Assembly (NCBI GenBank): GCA_018398815.1 | Contig: CM031616.1 | Span: forward strand, 74,266,840 to 74,330,839 | DNA from: Conus ventricosus | Lineage: Eukaryota > Mollusca > Gastropoda > Neogastropoda > Conidae | Length of the DNA stretch: 64,000 nt | Reading direction: 5' to 3' | In this document: one piece after another, positions 22,994 to 34,734 of the stretch | Position numbering within the stretch: the first letter of the stretch is position 1 | Layout of the letters: the number at the start of each line of letters is the position of its first letter | Notes under the pieces: model-generated | Database searches by the model: none | The model's input: the letters and a program-made list of their open reading frames with translations, nothing else | What the model was told of the DNA's origin: nothing | Program-made: the position numbers and the translations under genes

Positions 22994-24407
22994 CATAGCT
23001 GCCAACTGTTACGGAAAACCGGACATATCGTTTTTTTTAAATTTGTCCCTATTTTCGTTGTTTGCTGAAAAAATTCCGGTTTACGAGTTTTCAAAAAAAA
23101 AAAAAAAAAAAAAAAAGCCCAAAATTAAATAAAAACGTTTGGCAACTGGTCCGACTGAACAGAAATCGTAAACTCGGAAGTCAGCATGAAAGGGGCATAA
23201 CTAGGCCCATTCCGCGCATGCGCATAGCTGCTGTTCAAATAGTCAACATGGCGTCTTCAAGTGGTAGCACGGAGAAAACCACAAAACCTAAACGATTCCA
23301 GCGGTATCTGCCAGCTTATAAAGACAAGTTTCCATGGGTCACTTCTTGCCCTTCAAAGGGTGAAAAGTTTGCTTTCTGCACCATGTGTCGATGTCCGGTG
23401 AATATTTCACATGGGGAAGAAATGATCTGGCCGATCACGAGAAGACCACGAAGCACAAAAAAACAACGAAGCTGAGGAATCGGCAGCCGTCAAAAAAACA
23501 TGATGGTGGCAAAGGCCAATCTTCGTGGCTCTTGCTATGAGCAAAAGTTCAGCCAGGAGTTTCGAAAGAAGGCCAAGTCCTCGACTGCACAAATAGTGGG
23601 AAAAAAACCCTAGATTGAACACAGGCTGTCAACTCAGGGTGTGGGAGTAGTGGTTGGATCATGACGACTGGGAGTGGGAAGTAGCTTGATGGAGCCTTAG
23701 AACTGGGGTGGGGGGCGATGGTAATTAAATGGAGCCGGAGGACTGGGGATGAAGTTGTTTGAGCAAGATTGTGGGGTACAGTTGATGAAACATAACTGTG
23801 TTGTGTTGTTAATAAAACATGACTGTGGGGTGTAGTTGATGAAAGATGACTGTGGGGTATAGTTGATGAAACATGACTGTGGGGTATAGTTGATGGATCC
23901 TAAGTCCTATGGGGTGTAGTTGTGAGATCATAAAGGCAGTAGGGTGAAGTTGATGGAACTTGAACTGAAGAATGTGGGTGTAGCTGATGGAAGCCCAGGA
24001 CTGTGAGTGCTGTTGATTGGGAGGCAGAGCTTCTTTTATGTTCATCCTACATCAATATGGAAGATAAAAAAGCTGTTTGGGTAAGTCTTATTTTGTGTGT
24101 TTTGTATATTAATCTATAGAAAAAAAATATGGTGACTACCTACATAAGAGGCTTTTTTTACACAAAATATTGCATTGTATGCAACATACTAATATGCATG
24201 CTTTGATATGGTTTAATAATAGGCTTGCTTTTGATTAGTTTTCCTATCAGGAGATGAAAAATATGCCTGTCAGAGTGTAAAAAAGGCTTCAGCTTCAGGG
24301 GGCTGCGCCCCCTGACCCCCGCTGATCAGGGGGGGGGCCAGCCCCCCTCCCGAACCCACCCCCCGTGAGGTGTTACTCTTTTTGACTCTGGGAGGTTGGC
24401 AGCTATG
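22994..24407 (+). mobile_element. hAT-like DNA transposon, degenerate, 1414 bp, inserted in the satellite
   Basis: Perfect 13-bp terminal inverted repeats: CATAGCTGCCAAC at 22994-23006 and GTTGGCAGCTATG at 24395-24407. The flanking satellite word CTGTAG (22988-22993 and 24408-24413) is the apparent 6-bp target duplication, although it is also part of the repeat unit. The interior holds a BED-finger transposase fragment (23248-23620), a series of diverged repeats containing GTGGGGTATAGTTGATGAAA (23700-24010) and a GC-rich block (GGGGGCTGCGCCCCCTGACC near 24299). Most of the transposase is missing. Confidence 0.8.
23248..23620 (+). pseudogene. hAT transposase N-terminal fragment (BED-type zinc finger)
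   Basis: ATG at 23248 opens MASSSGSTEKTTKPKRFQRY, then FPWVTSCPSKGEKFAFCTMC and RCPVNISHGE. The FCTMC pair and the downstream DLADHEKTTKHKK (read after a frame change near 23420) make a C2H2 BED finger, the DNA-binding head of many hAT transposases. The rest of the protein, including the RNase H-like catalytic fold and dimerisation region, is absent before the element's right end. Confidence 0.7.
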
Positions 24408-25388
24408 CTGTAGTAACAGTCCTGATACTGTAGTAACAGTCCTGATACTATAGTAAGGGGACAGTCCTGATACTGTAGTAAGGGGACAGTCATGATACTG
24501 TAGTAACAGTCCTGATACTGTAGTAAGGGGACAGTCCTCATACTGTAGTAAGGGGACAGTCCTGATACTGTAGTAACAGTCCTGATACTGTAGTAAGGGG
24601 ACAGTCCTGATACTGTAGTAAGGGGACAGTCCTGATACTGTAATAACAGTCCTGATACTGTAGTAAGGGACAGTCCTGATACTGTAGTAAGGGGACAGTC
24701 CTGATACTGTAGTAACAGTCCTGATACTGTAGTAAGGGGACAGTCCTGATACTGTAGTAAGGGGACAGTCCTGATACTGTAGTAAGGGGACAGTCCTGAT
24801 ACTGTAGTAACAGTCCTGATACTGTAGTAAGGGGATAGTCCTGATACTGTAATAACAGTCCTGATACTGTAGTAAGGGACAGTCCTGATACTGTAGTAAG
24901 GGGACAGTCATGATGCTGTAGTAACAGTCCTGATGCTGTAGTAAGGGGACAGTCCTGATACTGTAGTAACAGTCCTGATACTGTAGTAAGGGGACAGTCC
25001 TGATTCACAGTCCTGATACTGTGGTAAGGGACAGTCCTGATACTGTAGTAAGGGGACAGTCCTGATACTGTAGTAAGGGGACAGTCCTGATACTGTAGTA
25101 AGGGGACAGTCCTGATACTGTAGTAAGGGACAGTCCTGATACTGTAGTAAGGGGACAGTCCTGATACTGTAGTAAGGGGACAGTCCTGATACTGTAGTAA
25201 GGGGACAGTCCTGATACTGTAGTAAGGGGACAGTCATGATACTGTAGTAAGGGGACAGTCCTGATACTGTAGTAACAGTCCTGATGCTGTAGTAAGGTGA
25301 CATCCTGATACTGTAGTAAGGGGACAGTCCTGATACTGTAGTAAGGGGACAGTCCTGATACTGTAGTAAGGGGACAGTCCTGATACTG
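24408..25388. repeat. Satellite array, 20/25-bp units (block 3)
   Basis: Continues the same satellite to the right of the hAT insertion, with mostly 25-bp units. It shares the odd junction CCTGATTCACAGTCCTG (about 25007) with block 1 (about 20108), showing that the two blocks exchanged or were copied from one another. It ends within a unit at GATACTG before CCTTTCATTG. Confidence 0.95.
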
Positions 25389-25677
25389 CCTTTCATTGTC
25401 AGCTGGGCTCTGAAGAACAGGAATTGGTTATGTGTCTTTTTTTTTTCTCGTGGGAGAGGAGATGCGACTTTATCTCTTTTTTTCTTTTTATTTAAGATGA
25501 CAAACAAGTGGGTAAGGCCGCCTAGTTTTATGAGACTTCAGAATGTCAGGAATTATTCTCCTGTATTATTTTTACTTAGTTTGCTTCTTTCATATGAGTT
25601 TAGAAGCATTGTCCTGCTATCACTTGCCGTAAAGTCAGTCAGACCCACTATCTATCTGACTTCAACATGGTTTTGAA

Positions 25678-25722
<45 letters not shown>

Positions 25723-25794
25723 GGCTCTCCTAGTTGGTTGCGTTAACAGGACTGTCGAGCCCAATCTACCTACATGTTTACCCTTGTATCCCTA
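25389..25794. other. Intron sequence with a long poly-G tract
   Basis: T-rich intronic sequence, then an uninterrupted run of about 42 G at 25679-25721. No gene or mobile element is recognised. Confidence 0.6.
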
Positions 25795-25973
25795 AGAGCC
25801 ATTGGGAGATTGTTTTGCCAGGTCTGCCTGTTTGTTGGGAGATTGTTTTGCCAGGTCTGCCTGTTCATTGGGAGATTGTTTTGCCAGGTCTGCCTGTTCA
25901 TTGGGAGATTGTTTTGCCAGGTCTGCCTGTTTATTGGGAGATTGTTTTGCCAGGTCTGCCTGTTTGTGTGGAT
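25795..25973. repeat. 33-bp minisatellite, about 5 copies
   Basis: Unit TTGGGAGATTGTTTTGCCAG plus GTCTGCCTGTTCA, nearly identical between copies. Because 33 is a multiple of three it leaves several frames open on both strands. It lies in the last CNOT4-like intron, about 400 bp before the terminal exon. Confidence 0.9.
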
Positions 25974-26380
25974 GTCCATATGGTACTGGGGTCACTAGGG
26001 TATACCCACACACTGGTGGGCCATGCAGGCCATAAGTTCAAGGGGCCCCACCTCCACTCTGACTGCCATGTAGTCTGGCCCCTTTCTCAAACAGACCTTT
26101 CCAACTGGATCCAACTACTGCAAGCACTAGTGTCCAGCCAGCATAGCATGGGGGACTGTCAGGGTATATAACCACTTCCATGGTCACAAGGCAGCAGTGG
26201 ATCTCGCACAGTCAGTACACGCTGCACACTGTGGGTGTGTATATTAGTTTGATCTGACTAGCACTTCCATTGATGCCCTTTGACTGCATTGATCCATAAG
26301 CATGGTATGTTGGCAGTTGCCAAGTCTTGAACTGGAAAGCATGGTGTTTAATCCTTGTCCTGTCTGCCTTTTCCTCACAG

Positions 26381-26546
26381 CTCTACAGTAGCAGCGCCCT
26401 ACACAACAGAACATTCAGCGAAACCTGTGCCAGAGTTGATGCTTGTCCAGAGACCCCTTCAGTTGCCACCAGCCCACGTGCCCATCCAGCCAGTGTCTCC
26501 TTTGCCGTCTTCTGGCCAATGGCTGCTCTTCTCACAGTCTCAGTAA
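26381..26546 (+). CDS. CNOT4: CNOT4-like, terminal coding exon
   Basis: After the good acceptor TTTTCCTCACAG the exon supplies one base to finish the GT left by the 15760 exon (GTC, Val). It then reads STVAAPYTTEHSAKPVPELM, LVQRPLQLPPAHVPIQPVSP and LPSSGQWLLFSQSQ before TAA at 26544. The Pro/Gln-rich composition suits a disordered C-terminus. The other open frame here (LYSSSALHNRTF...) would need a different phase from the preceding exon. I cannot align this tail with vertebrate CNOT4, so the exon is supported by splice phase and composition only. Confidence 0.45.
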
Positions 26547-28500
26547 CCAGTGATAGTCTTCGTAGCAGTGTTTATCAGATAGTGTTACGGTTAGCCAGTG
26601 GTTATCCCTCATTTGTTATATGGAATAATCTAAAAGACTTGTCTCTTGCTGAACTGTTTATATCATCCTTACATTGCTCTGATGAGCGAGCTATTTCTCT
26701 ATAATAATCTTGTTTCTCTCTCCTTTCCATTCACTCTTAACTCGTTTTGATTCAGGATGGGAAGGGTGCAGATTAAGTGGAAGTCTGTGTTAGTTGTGAA
26801 GACAGTATGCTAGGATTTCGTGGCTGTGAATATTCAGTACTGTACCAGTTTGAAAAGGATGGAAGCAGTATATATATTAGTATATCGATTTGAAAATTCA
26901 GATTGCATTTGTGCAATGGTTACTATTATGTGCTTTACTTACTGTGTGATCACCACATGCGAAAGCATTGTCTCTACATTTATTCTGCATGTTTTGACAA
27001 AGTATATTCAGGATAGATTAATAGCACTATTGTATTGTCTTGCTAAGTAATTCGAAAGGAGTGACCATGATTAAAGAACTATGGAAGATGACACTAATAA
27101 GAATGTGAAGACTTAAGTGCACATGGTGATCACATGCTGACGTGATAAATGTTTTACTTCAGCCCTGATATTTTCTGCTTATTTAAGTATAAAAATGTTA
27201 AAGAGGTCTGAGTAATTAAATCAGAAGTCTTTGAGCATTGAAGTAAGTGTTTTTGTATGCTTAATTAATCTCTGATGAAACTGGGTTGAAAATATTGTCA
27301 TATTACTTGTAGGGAGTAATGCATTGTGAGCAGGGTTTTTGTCTTTTATGTTTCCTTTATTCTAATTAATTTTATTTTGCAACTGTAAATTAGAAGGCAG
27401 TTATACTCTTGACACATTCACTGCCGCTTCCACATCCTTCCTTTAGTATTTTTTTTTAGTTATATTCATTTGAGATACATTTTCAGTTTAGAATTAATGC
27501 TAAATGTCCCTACAATGCCTGAGTTGAAAGGTTCTGAAATGCACTGAAGATGATGTAAAGAGTGGAATGCAATGACTTGCCATGCATGCTTTATTATGGT
27601 GTGATAATTATTTTTAATGAATGATTTAAAAGAAAGAAAAAAACAAACAATGGCCAACATGGATGAATATAACAGAAGTCTAGTCTTTCTTTTTTTCCCT
27701 AAGAGGCAATTGGCTCAGCACTGTACTTTTTTCATTATTTGCGTTAAGTGCACTCTGATTTAATCATCAGCAGCTTTGTGCTTCATTTTGTTACAAAAAT
27801 AATCGGTGTCTGAATTTTTGCCCAAAGTTAAACATGTTAGTATTTTCATGTGTAACCTTTTTCTTTCTTTTAATTTTGTTTTAAAAGAACTTCCAATGTT
27901 AAAAGTGGTCGGTATTTTGGAGAATGTAGGTTTGACACCAACACATGAAGCTTGTAATTTACATAGTCCTTCTATGAATGTTGATCAGATAGGAAAGCTT
28001 TTGACGTGCTTCTCCAGATACTAAAGATGTGGCCAGAGCTGTTCTGCTGATTCATGCATGCCTTTAATCCATTCGTTGTACAGACAGCAGAGTGAAGATG
28101 TGCCAGTGCACTGGTACTGTACCTGCATCATTTGGCACAATGTCTGGCCAAGTTTTCATAGGAATGTGATAATTAATTGGATCTGTCCTCAAGTGACTGC
28201 TGCATGTGTTGGTGTCAGTTTGATTTTGCAATGTAGTCCCAGTCAGTGTAAGTGCACTATATAACTATAGAAAAGAAAACCTGACCACGTCTCGCTCCTC
28301 TGTCTCGTATAATTTTTGTGTTGTATGATCATCATGATTGTTGAGTTGCTGGCTGGTGAGTTATAGAGAGTTGAAATGATGTACCGGCTTTCAAGTATTC
28401 TATCTGTGATGCTGGTGGACAAGAGGCATTGTTTTGGTTCTGAACAGATTCTCATTACCCATAGGAATCCTTTCTTCCTCCTGGTTTGATGATGCCTTGG
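26547..28500 (+). other. Probable 3' UTR and downstream sequence of the CNOT4-like gene
   Basis: AT-rich, without tandem arrays or recognisable coding domains. The first clear AATAAA with a nearby A-rich stretch that I noticed is at about 29138; whether the transcript ends there is unknown. Confidence 0.3.
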
Positions 28501-28574
28501 TTATACCTCTCGGGCATGGAGAATCATTTTGCTAGAGGCTGTTAAGGCTCCGGAGGTGTGTGGACAACCCTCCC

Positions 28575-28576
<2 letters not shown>

Positions 28577-28608
<32 letters not shown>
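28577..28608. repeat. Poly-C tract
   Basis: A run of about 30 C bounded by CCCTCC on both sides. It leaves Pro or Gly homopolymer frames that are not genes. Confidence 0.9.
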
Positions 28609-28611
<3 letters not shown>

Positions 28612-28639
28612 TTCCCCTCCCTCCCAGTCCCTAACACAT

Positions 28640-29570
28640 GATGGTAACTGCATTGGAGGCTTACTTTGCAGAGGGCCCTCTGGTTTGGAACCTTGGCCTT
28701 CTTGGATTTTGTCTGTGATGGAGAGAATGGAAATGTATTCATGGTTTGGTTGCTTGAGCTCTCTTTGTTTCGGTGGACTGAGTAATTGATATCGAATGAA
28801 CCGAGCAGTTTCACCTTTCTTAGTTTTAATGGACAGAGTGACCGGTATGAGAAGGAACAGAACGTTTCTTCATTGTGACATATCGGCTGAGTGTGCTTTA
28901 GTGAAAATGCATGCCGACAGACCAACATGGAGTCTGTGCTCAACTTGTTGAGTCTTGTTTTTTCCTAGATACAGCTTTTTCTGATGTGACTTGACTGGGT
29001 GGATCTGTGAAAGAAACCTTTTGCGGGTGTTTCACTTACTGCATAAACTAACTCTGTACACCCTTATCTGATTATTTATGAACACTTGGTTGACTGTGGA
29101 TGAGAGTGGCCAAGTGATGGATACAGGTTTCCAATACAATAAAAAGAAAGAAAGCAAAAATCACCTTCTTTGGCTTGTGTGGGTATGAAGACGTTGGCTT
29201 TCATGTGTGTGTGTGTGATGGCAGCATATCCCATTCTTTTACCTGGAAATACAGGCACTATGAATTGCACAAGTGATACTGTTGATTGAAATTCAGAAAA
29301 CAAATCGGCAAAGCAGATTGGTGAAATATTACAGTAAAGATTTCCTTGTCCAGCCATTCACCTTTGAATTTGATGGGGACACAGTCAATAGACTTGATGG
29401 TGGTTTGCTTTGTAAGCTTTCATGAACAGTTTATTAGTCATGATGTGTATAGACACTTGAACCAAATCTTAGTTTTACAGATAGTCTGACAAACTGACTT
29501 TCATTGAGGAGGAAATTTACACGGATTGTAGAAATGTCGCTGTCTACAAATGCATGCGTTGTGGGCAATA
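28640..29570. other. No gene recognised
   Basis: Ordinary AT-rich intergenic sequence. A candidate polyadenylation signal AATAAA lies at 29138-29143; nothing else is supported. Confidence 0.45.
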
Positions 29571-29571
29571 C

Positions 29572-30046
29572 ATTGTAGAAATGGGGGCCGGAATAGCTCA
29601 GTGGTTGAGCGCCGGACTCATAATCTTGGGGTTGCGGGTTCGTATCTCTGCCGGGCCGTTTTGGTATAGAGGGATTTTTCCCTCGGTGTTAACATTGGTT
29701 CTGACTCCATTTCCCATACAGTCCTTCAAATGAGACTATAAACTGAGGTTCCGTGTGTGAACACACGCAAAACATCTTGCACACACTTAAAATCCAATCG
29801 CCAACTATCGGAAGAGAAGGCCAGTTTGGTCGTTGATATGGATGACATGCTACACATCACATGCACCTTCCCTGAAGATGGAGTATGGCTGCCTTAATGG
29901 CAGGATGGAGGAAAAAAACGGTCGTACACACAAAACTCCTCTCCCTTTGTTGAGTAGATGGGATTAATCCTTGGCTGTCTATACAGGGAGTGTCCGCAGG
30001 AGTATCAGCCTGCGTACGCCCCCCCCCCCCAAAAAAAATTGTAGAA
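29572..30046 (+). mobile_element. Complete tRNA-derived SINE with target duplications
   Basis: The element (29582-30037) begins with a tRNA-like head: TAGCTCAGTGGTTGAGCG fits an A box and GGTTCGTATC a B box, with ACTCATAAT at the anticodon position (CAT, Met-like). A unique body follows, ending in a C run and A run. The 9-bp word ATTGTAGAA flanks both sides (29572-29580 and 30038-30046), so the whole insertion is preserved. An inverted 3' half of the same family is at 13268-13410 and a related inverted copy at 34735-35033. It would be transcribed by RNA polymerase III and moved by a LINE's enzymes. Confidence 0.9.
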
Positions 30047-31217
30047 GTCTATCTTGGCATATAGAGATGTTCTTGGTAATATATTCTATAACGGTTTAAT
30101 GATGCTTACATTATAAGAATAAATCATTTGCTTTAGGATATGACATTCATGTCTTTAATGCTTATACTGCAACATGTTGGATCATGAACCGGGTTGATGT
30201 GAGAATAAAACCCAAGGAATATGGACACCTAACCAGTCGTTTGTTTTTAGATAGAAAAGCTCATACACAAGCGAGTGTAAACATTGTGTTCTGTAATGTA
30301 AAGGATTTGCTGATGTGGTAATTCGAAGCTTTTTTTTTTTTTTTTTCAAACATAAGCAAAGAATCGTGCAGTACCAATCTTTCAGTGGACGGCACACTGT
30401 TTTTTGGATCAAAACGGGTGAGCTCAGGATTGAAAACACAACTTTTTTGCTCTGTCACTTCATTATCTGTCCTTGAACTTCTTTCCATACACATGGTATA
30501 AGATTTGGTGAAACATGAACAGGGGAAAAAAAAAATTTTAAATCATGAAATATAAAAGTAATTCTCTTAGATTTTTTTCTCCTTCTAGCCAAACAATGAT
30601 AGACCTTGCTGGAATATCTGATCTTCAGAGTATGCCGTCTATGTGACCAAGCAAACAAAAACATACATTGTCTTGCTTGGTGAATTAACTTGATTGCCAT
30701 GTGTGTGGTCACAAGGGGTTATAATTGTACACCAAGTGATTTCCTCCCCAGCCCAAGTTGTGTATGGTCTTGTAAAGAGAGCTGCTTGAATCTTGGTTTC
30801 CTATAACTTTGTAGTATTATACCAGGATCAAGACTGATAAAACTCATTTCTATATCCATTCACTCGAACAGTTTTAAGATTGCTGGGAGAAAAAGCAATA
30901 GAATAGACTTGGAGACTGAACATGCTGATCAAGTTGTATAAACCTATTTGATTTTCTGTAGATTATGGCAAACATTTATAATTGTTGCTGCTTTATGCAT
31001 AAGCAGAGCATCTATGCTCGTAGAATGTGCGATCACGTCTGCACCTGGAAATTTCATGCACCCAGGTGACCAACAATGGTCAAGACTTCCTGAGAACCAC
31101 TTGACCGCAATGTGTGGACAAACATGACCCAGCTTTGTTGCCCCCATGCACAACACGGTGTCAGTATTGGCCACACATTTTTCTTTTTTTCTGAAACAAG
31201 ATGTCATTTACAAATAT
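30047..31217. other. No gene recognised
   Basis: AT-rich sequence with a T run near 30331 and short open stretches lacking domains. The last 80 bases grade into the 44-bp array. Confidence 0.5.
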
Positions 31218-32395
31218 GCAGGTCAAGCAGCAAGTACAAAACATCAATTACGAATATGCAGGTCAAGTACAATATGTCGATTAAGAATATGATTTAACGA
31301 CTACCGGATATAAACGGGTCAAGCAACAAGTACAAGATGTCAATTACGAATGTGATGCAGGTCAAGCAACAGTACAAGACATCCATTACAATTATGATTG
31401 CAGGTCAAGCAACAAGTACAAGATATCCATTACAATTATGATTGCAGGTCAAGCAACAAGTACAAGACATCCATTACAATTATGATTGTGCAGGTCAAGC
31501 AACAAGTACAAGACAATCCATTACAATTATGATTGCAGGTCAAGTACAAGACATCCGTTACAATTATGATGTGCAGGTCAAGCAACAAGTACAAGACATC
31601 CATTACAATTATGATTGCAGGTCAAGCAACAGTACAAGACCTCGATTACGAATATGATTGCAGGTCAAGCAACAAGTACAAGACGTCAATTACAATTATG
31701 ATTGTGCAGCTCAAGCAACAAGTACAAGACATCCATTACAATTATGATTGCAGGTCAAGCAACAAGTACAAGATATCAATTATGAATATGATTGCAGGTC
31801 AAGCAACAAGTACAAGACATCCATTACAAATATGATTGCAGGTCAAGCAACAAGTACAAGACATCCATTACAATTATGATTGCGGGTCAAGCAACCAAGT
31901 ACAGACATCGATTATGAATATGATTGCAGGTCAAGCAACAAGTACAAGACATCCATTACAATTATGATTGCAGGTCAAGCAACAAGTACAAGACATCCAT
32001 TACAATTATGATTGCAGGTCAAGCAACAAGTACAAGACATCGATTTACGATAATGATTGCAGGTCAAGCAACAAGTACAAGACATCCATTACAATTATGA
32101 TTGCAGGTCAAGCAGCAAGTACAAGACTTCCATTACGAATATGATTTGCAGGTCAAGCAGTAAGTACAAGCAAAAGATAATGGTTTCTTCCCTCATCCAG
32201 GTCAATACTAAGCAACAAGTACAAGACATCGATTACGATAATGATTGCAGGTCAAGCAACAAGTACAAGACATCCATTACAATTATGATTGCAGGTCAAG
32301 CAGCAAGTACAAGACTTCCATTACGAATATGATTGCAGGTCAAGCAGTAAGTACAAGCAAAAGATAATGGTTTCTTCCCTCATCCAGGTCAATAC
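31218..32395. repeat. 44-bp minisatellite, about 26 copies
   Basis: Unit TTGCAGGTCAAGCAACAAGT, ACAAGACATCCATTACAATT, ATGA. Early units differ (AATTACGAATATG). A longer variant block ending in GATAATGGTTTCTTCCCTC and CATCCAGGTCAATACT occurs twice (about 32173 and 32363), showing a secondary duplication of roughly 190 bp. Confidence 0.9.
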
Positions 32396-32661
32396 TGAGG
32401 GAGGGGAAGTTGATGTTGCCATGCTGGTGATTTTAAAGACTGATCACTTACATATAACAAATGTCACAAATGTTTGTATCATGATTTTGTGAACCAAGAA
32501 ACAAGCAAACCATCTAATTACCTCTTGCTGTCTGATAGGTATCGACCCAAAGCATCTTCAGGTCTTCAGTATTTACAAAATACTGTGAAACGGGTTTATA
32601 CAGCACACACATAACAGGTGGCAAGCCTCTAGTCAATACTGCACAACATCCATCATTGAAC
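32396..32661. other. Unique spacer between two minisatellites
   Basis: About 265 bp of non-repeated sequence with no recognisable coding content. Confidence 0.5.
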
Positions 32662-33527
32662 ATCATCACAAATCCCTCTACCTCGTCCATCTCATTGAAG
32701 GTGTTGGATCATCAGGTGATAGACACTTTATCACAAATCCCTCTACCTTGTCCATATCATTGAAGGTGTTGGATCATCAGGTGGTTGACACAACATCACC
32801 ACAAATCCCTCTACCTCTTCATCTCATTGAAGGTGCTGGATCATCTGGTGATTGACACATCACCACAAATCCTCTACCTCTGTCCATCTCATTGAAGGTG
32901 TTGGATCATCAGGTGATTGACACAACATCACCACAAATCCCTCACTCTGTCCATCTTATTGAAGGTGTTGGATAATCAGGTGATAGACACTTTATCACAA
33001 ATCCCCTCTACCTCTGTCCATCTCATGAAGGTGTTGGATAATCAGGTGATAGACACTTTAATCACAAATCCCTCTACTCTGTCCATCTCATTGAAGGTGT
33101 TGGATCATCAGGTGATTGACACAACGTCATCACAAATCCCTCTACCTCTTCATCTCATTGAAGGTGTTGGAATCATCAGGTGATTGACACAACGTCATCA
33201 CAAATCCCTCCTCTACCTCTGTCCATCTCATTGAAGGTGTTGGATCATCAGGTGATTGACACAACGTCATCACAAATCCCTCTACCTCTTCATCTCATTG
33301 AAGGTGTTGGATCATCAGGTGATTGACACAATGTCATCACAAATCCCTCTACCTCTGTCCATCTCATTGAAGGTGTTGGATCATCAGGTGATAGACACTT
33401 TATCACAAATCCCTCTACCTCTGTCCATCTCATCGAAGGTGTTGGATCATCAGGTGATTGACACAACGTCACCACAAATCCCTCTACCTCTCTCCATCTC
33501 ATTGAAGGTGTTGGATCATCAAGGCTC
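32662..33527. repeat. About 68-bp minisatellite, 13 copies
   Basis: Unit ATCACAAATCCCTCTACCTC, TGTCCATCTCATTGAAGGTG, TTGGATCATCAGGTGATTGA, CACAACATC. Units vary in length (62-69 bp) through small losses and two alternative ends (GATAGACACTTT or GATTGACACAAC). Confidence 0.9.
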
Positions 33528-34530
33528 TCCATAATGCCCACTTCATGCTCAGAAACCCTCCCAGCATCTAAATCTAAACACAGTCAATGCGATGATGGTG
33601 GACATTATGACTGGAGAAATCTGGATTGGAAGTCATGTTACATGTATGCTGTCTGTCATTGAAGACTAAAAGATCTTGCGTCAAACAGATGCCAGTGTCC
33701 AGTACATTGCCCAATGATTTGCACTGATGATATCTACCACAGCAACCTCAACACTTCCTCGACCAGTTGGACCCTGTTTGTTCTTTACACAGCACTAGGC
33801 TTAGCTCTTGTTGCTGTTGCTGTCACCAGTATGTCCATGGACAGTTTCTGCAATGATGCTTGAGGGAACACACTTGGGACAGCTTGACAGCAGAAGGACC
33901 TGGAGAAGACACCTTCCTCAGACGAGCGTCTTGGTCATACTTTAAGGGGGCTGGGACACATCCAGCTCATGACTCCTCGATGCACTTTTTTTCTGGTGCT
34001 GCCTGGATTCAACCAGCAACTTCACTGTCTTCAGAATGTGAGGGTGTCTCAAGGCATTATTGGCTAGAGTCCAAACTCACATTGTTAGTGGCAAAGTTCA
34101 CTTTTGTTCTCTCAACCAATCCGTTTGGAACTCTGTTAAACTGCCTCTGCTATTGCTGTTAGGGTTCCAGTCCTCCTCTTGCCTGAAATCCCAAGCTGTT
34201 CAATGTGATCACAGGCCAATGAGCATACAACCCCCTTGATCCAGTTCTATGGCCAGAATTTTGGCTTGGAACCCACAAGCTGCTTGCTTAGACTGGCATA
34301 CTGACCAGTTTTGCAGATGTGAGCTTACTCCATTCTGCTTTCATCTCTCTCTCTTCAATGTGTGAGAGAGAGAGAGAGACAGAGAGAGAGGGGTTGTATG
34401 AACGTGCATACCTGGCCAACAACTCAAAACGTCCGATGGTGTCATTTTAGGTGGTGGTGGTGGTGGGTAATATGGGCTGATCCATTCTGTCCCTTCTTCC
34501 CACCATACTCTCTCTACTCGGGTCAGTACA
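33528..34530. other. No gene recognised
   Basis: Intergenic sequence with a GAGA microsatellite near 34366-34392 and a GGT repeat near 34452. A 100-residue open stretch at 33860-34162 has no domain I know. Confidence 0.45.
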
Positions 34531-34534
34531 GGCT

Positions 34535-34640
34535 GTGATTATTACATTATAATCAATAAGAGTACTTATATAGTGTATACCTTGGTTTGAGACCAAGCTC
34601 TGTACAATGCACACTTTCCTTTTCCAAACGGGCTGCCTAC
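34535..34640. repeat. LINE/SINE 3' end-like fragment
   Basis: AATAAGAGTACTTATATAGT and GTATACCTTGGTTTGAGACC followed by CTCTGTACAATGC resemble the conserved 3' tails of CR1/L2-type LINEs (compare TTATATTGCGCTC and GCGCTTTACAA at 59700-59765 in this window). Similarity is by eye only. Confidence 0.4.
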
Positions 34641-34734
34641 CTTGGTAGAGCCATCTGAAGACTTACCTGCTCGCACTACACTAAGTCGTTTCCTACATCA
34701 TTCAGTCCGTCACTTTCTCACTCATCTTTCATTC

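Noticed and set aside
16205..25388. Possible CRISPR array
   Set aside because: Units are contiguous with no unique spacers, the setting is an animal intron and there are no cas genes.
26327..26704. Other reading frame of the terminal CNOT4-like exon (LYSSSALHNRTF...)
   Set aside because: It would need phase 0 from the previous exon through the donor at 15939 (GTGTGA), a weaker choice than GTGAGG at 15941, and the composition is less like a CNOT4 tail.
28529..28943. Pro- or Gly-rich frames around the poly-C run
   Set aside because: They come from the homopolymer; no splice or family evidence supports them.
29582..29655. Functional tRNA gene (CAT anticodon)
   Set aside because: It is followed by a SINE body and tail and flanked by target duplications, and the acceptor stem does not pair well; it is a SINE head.
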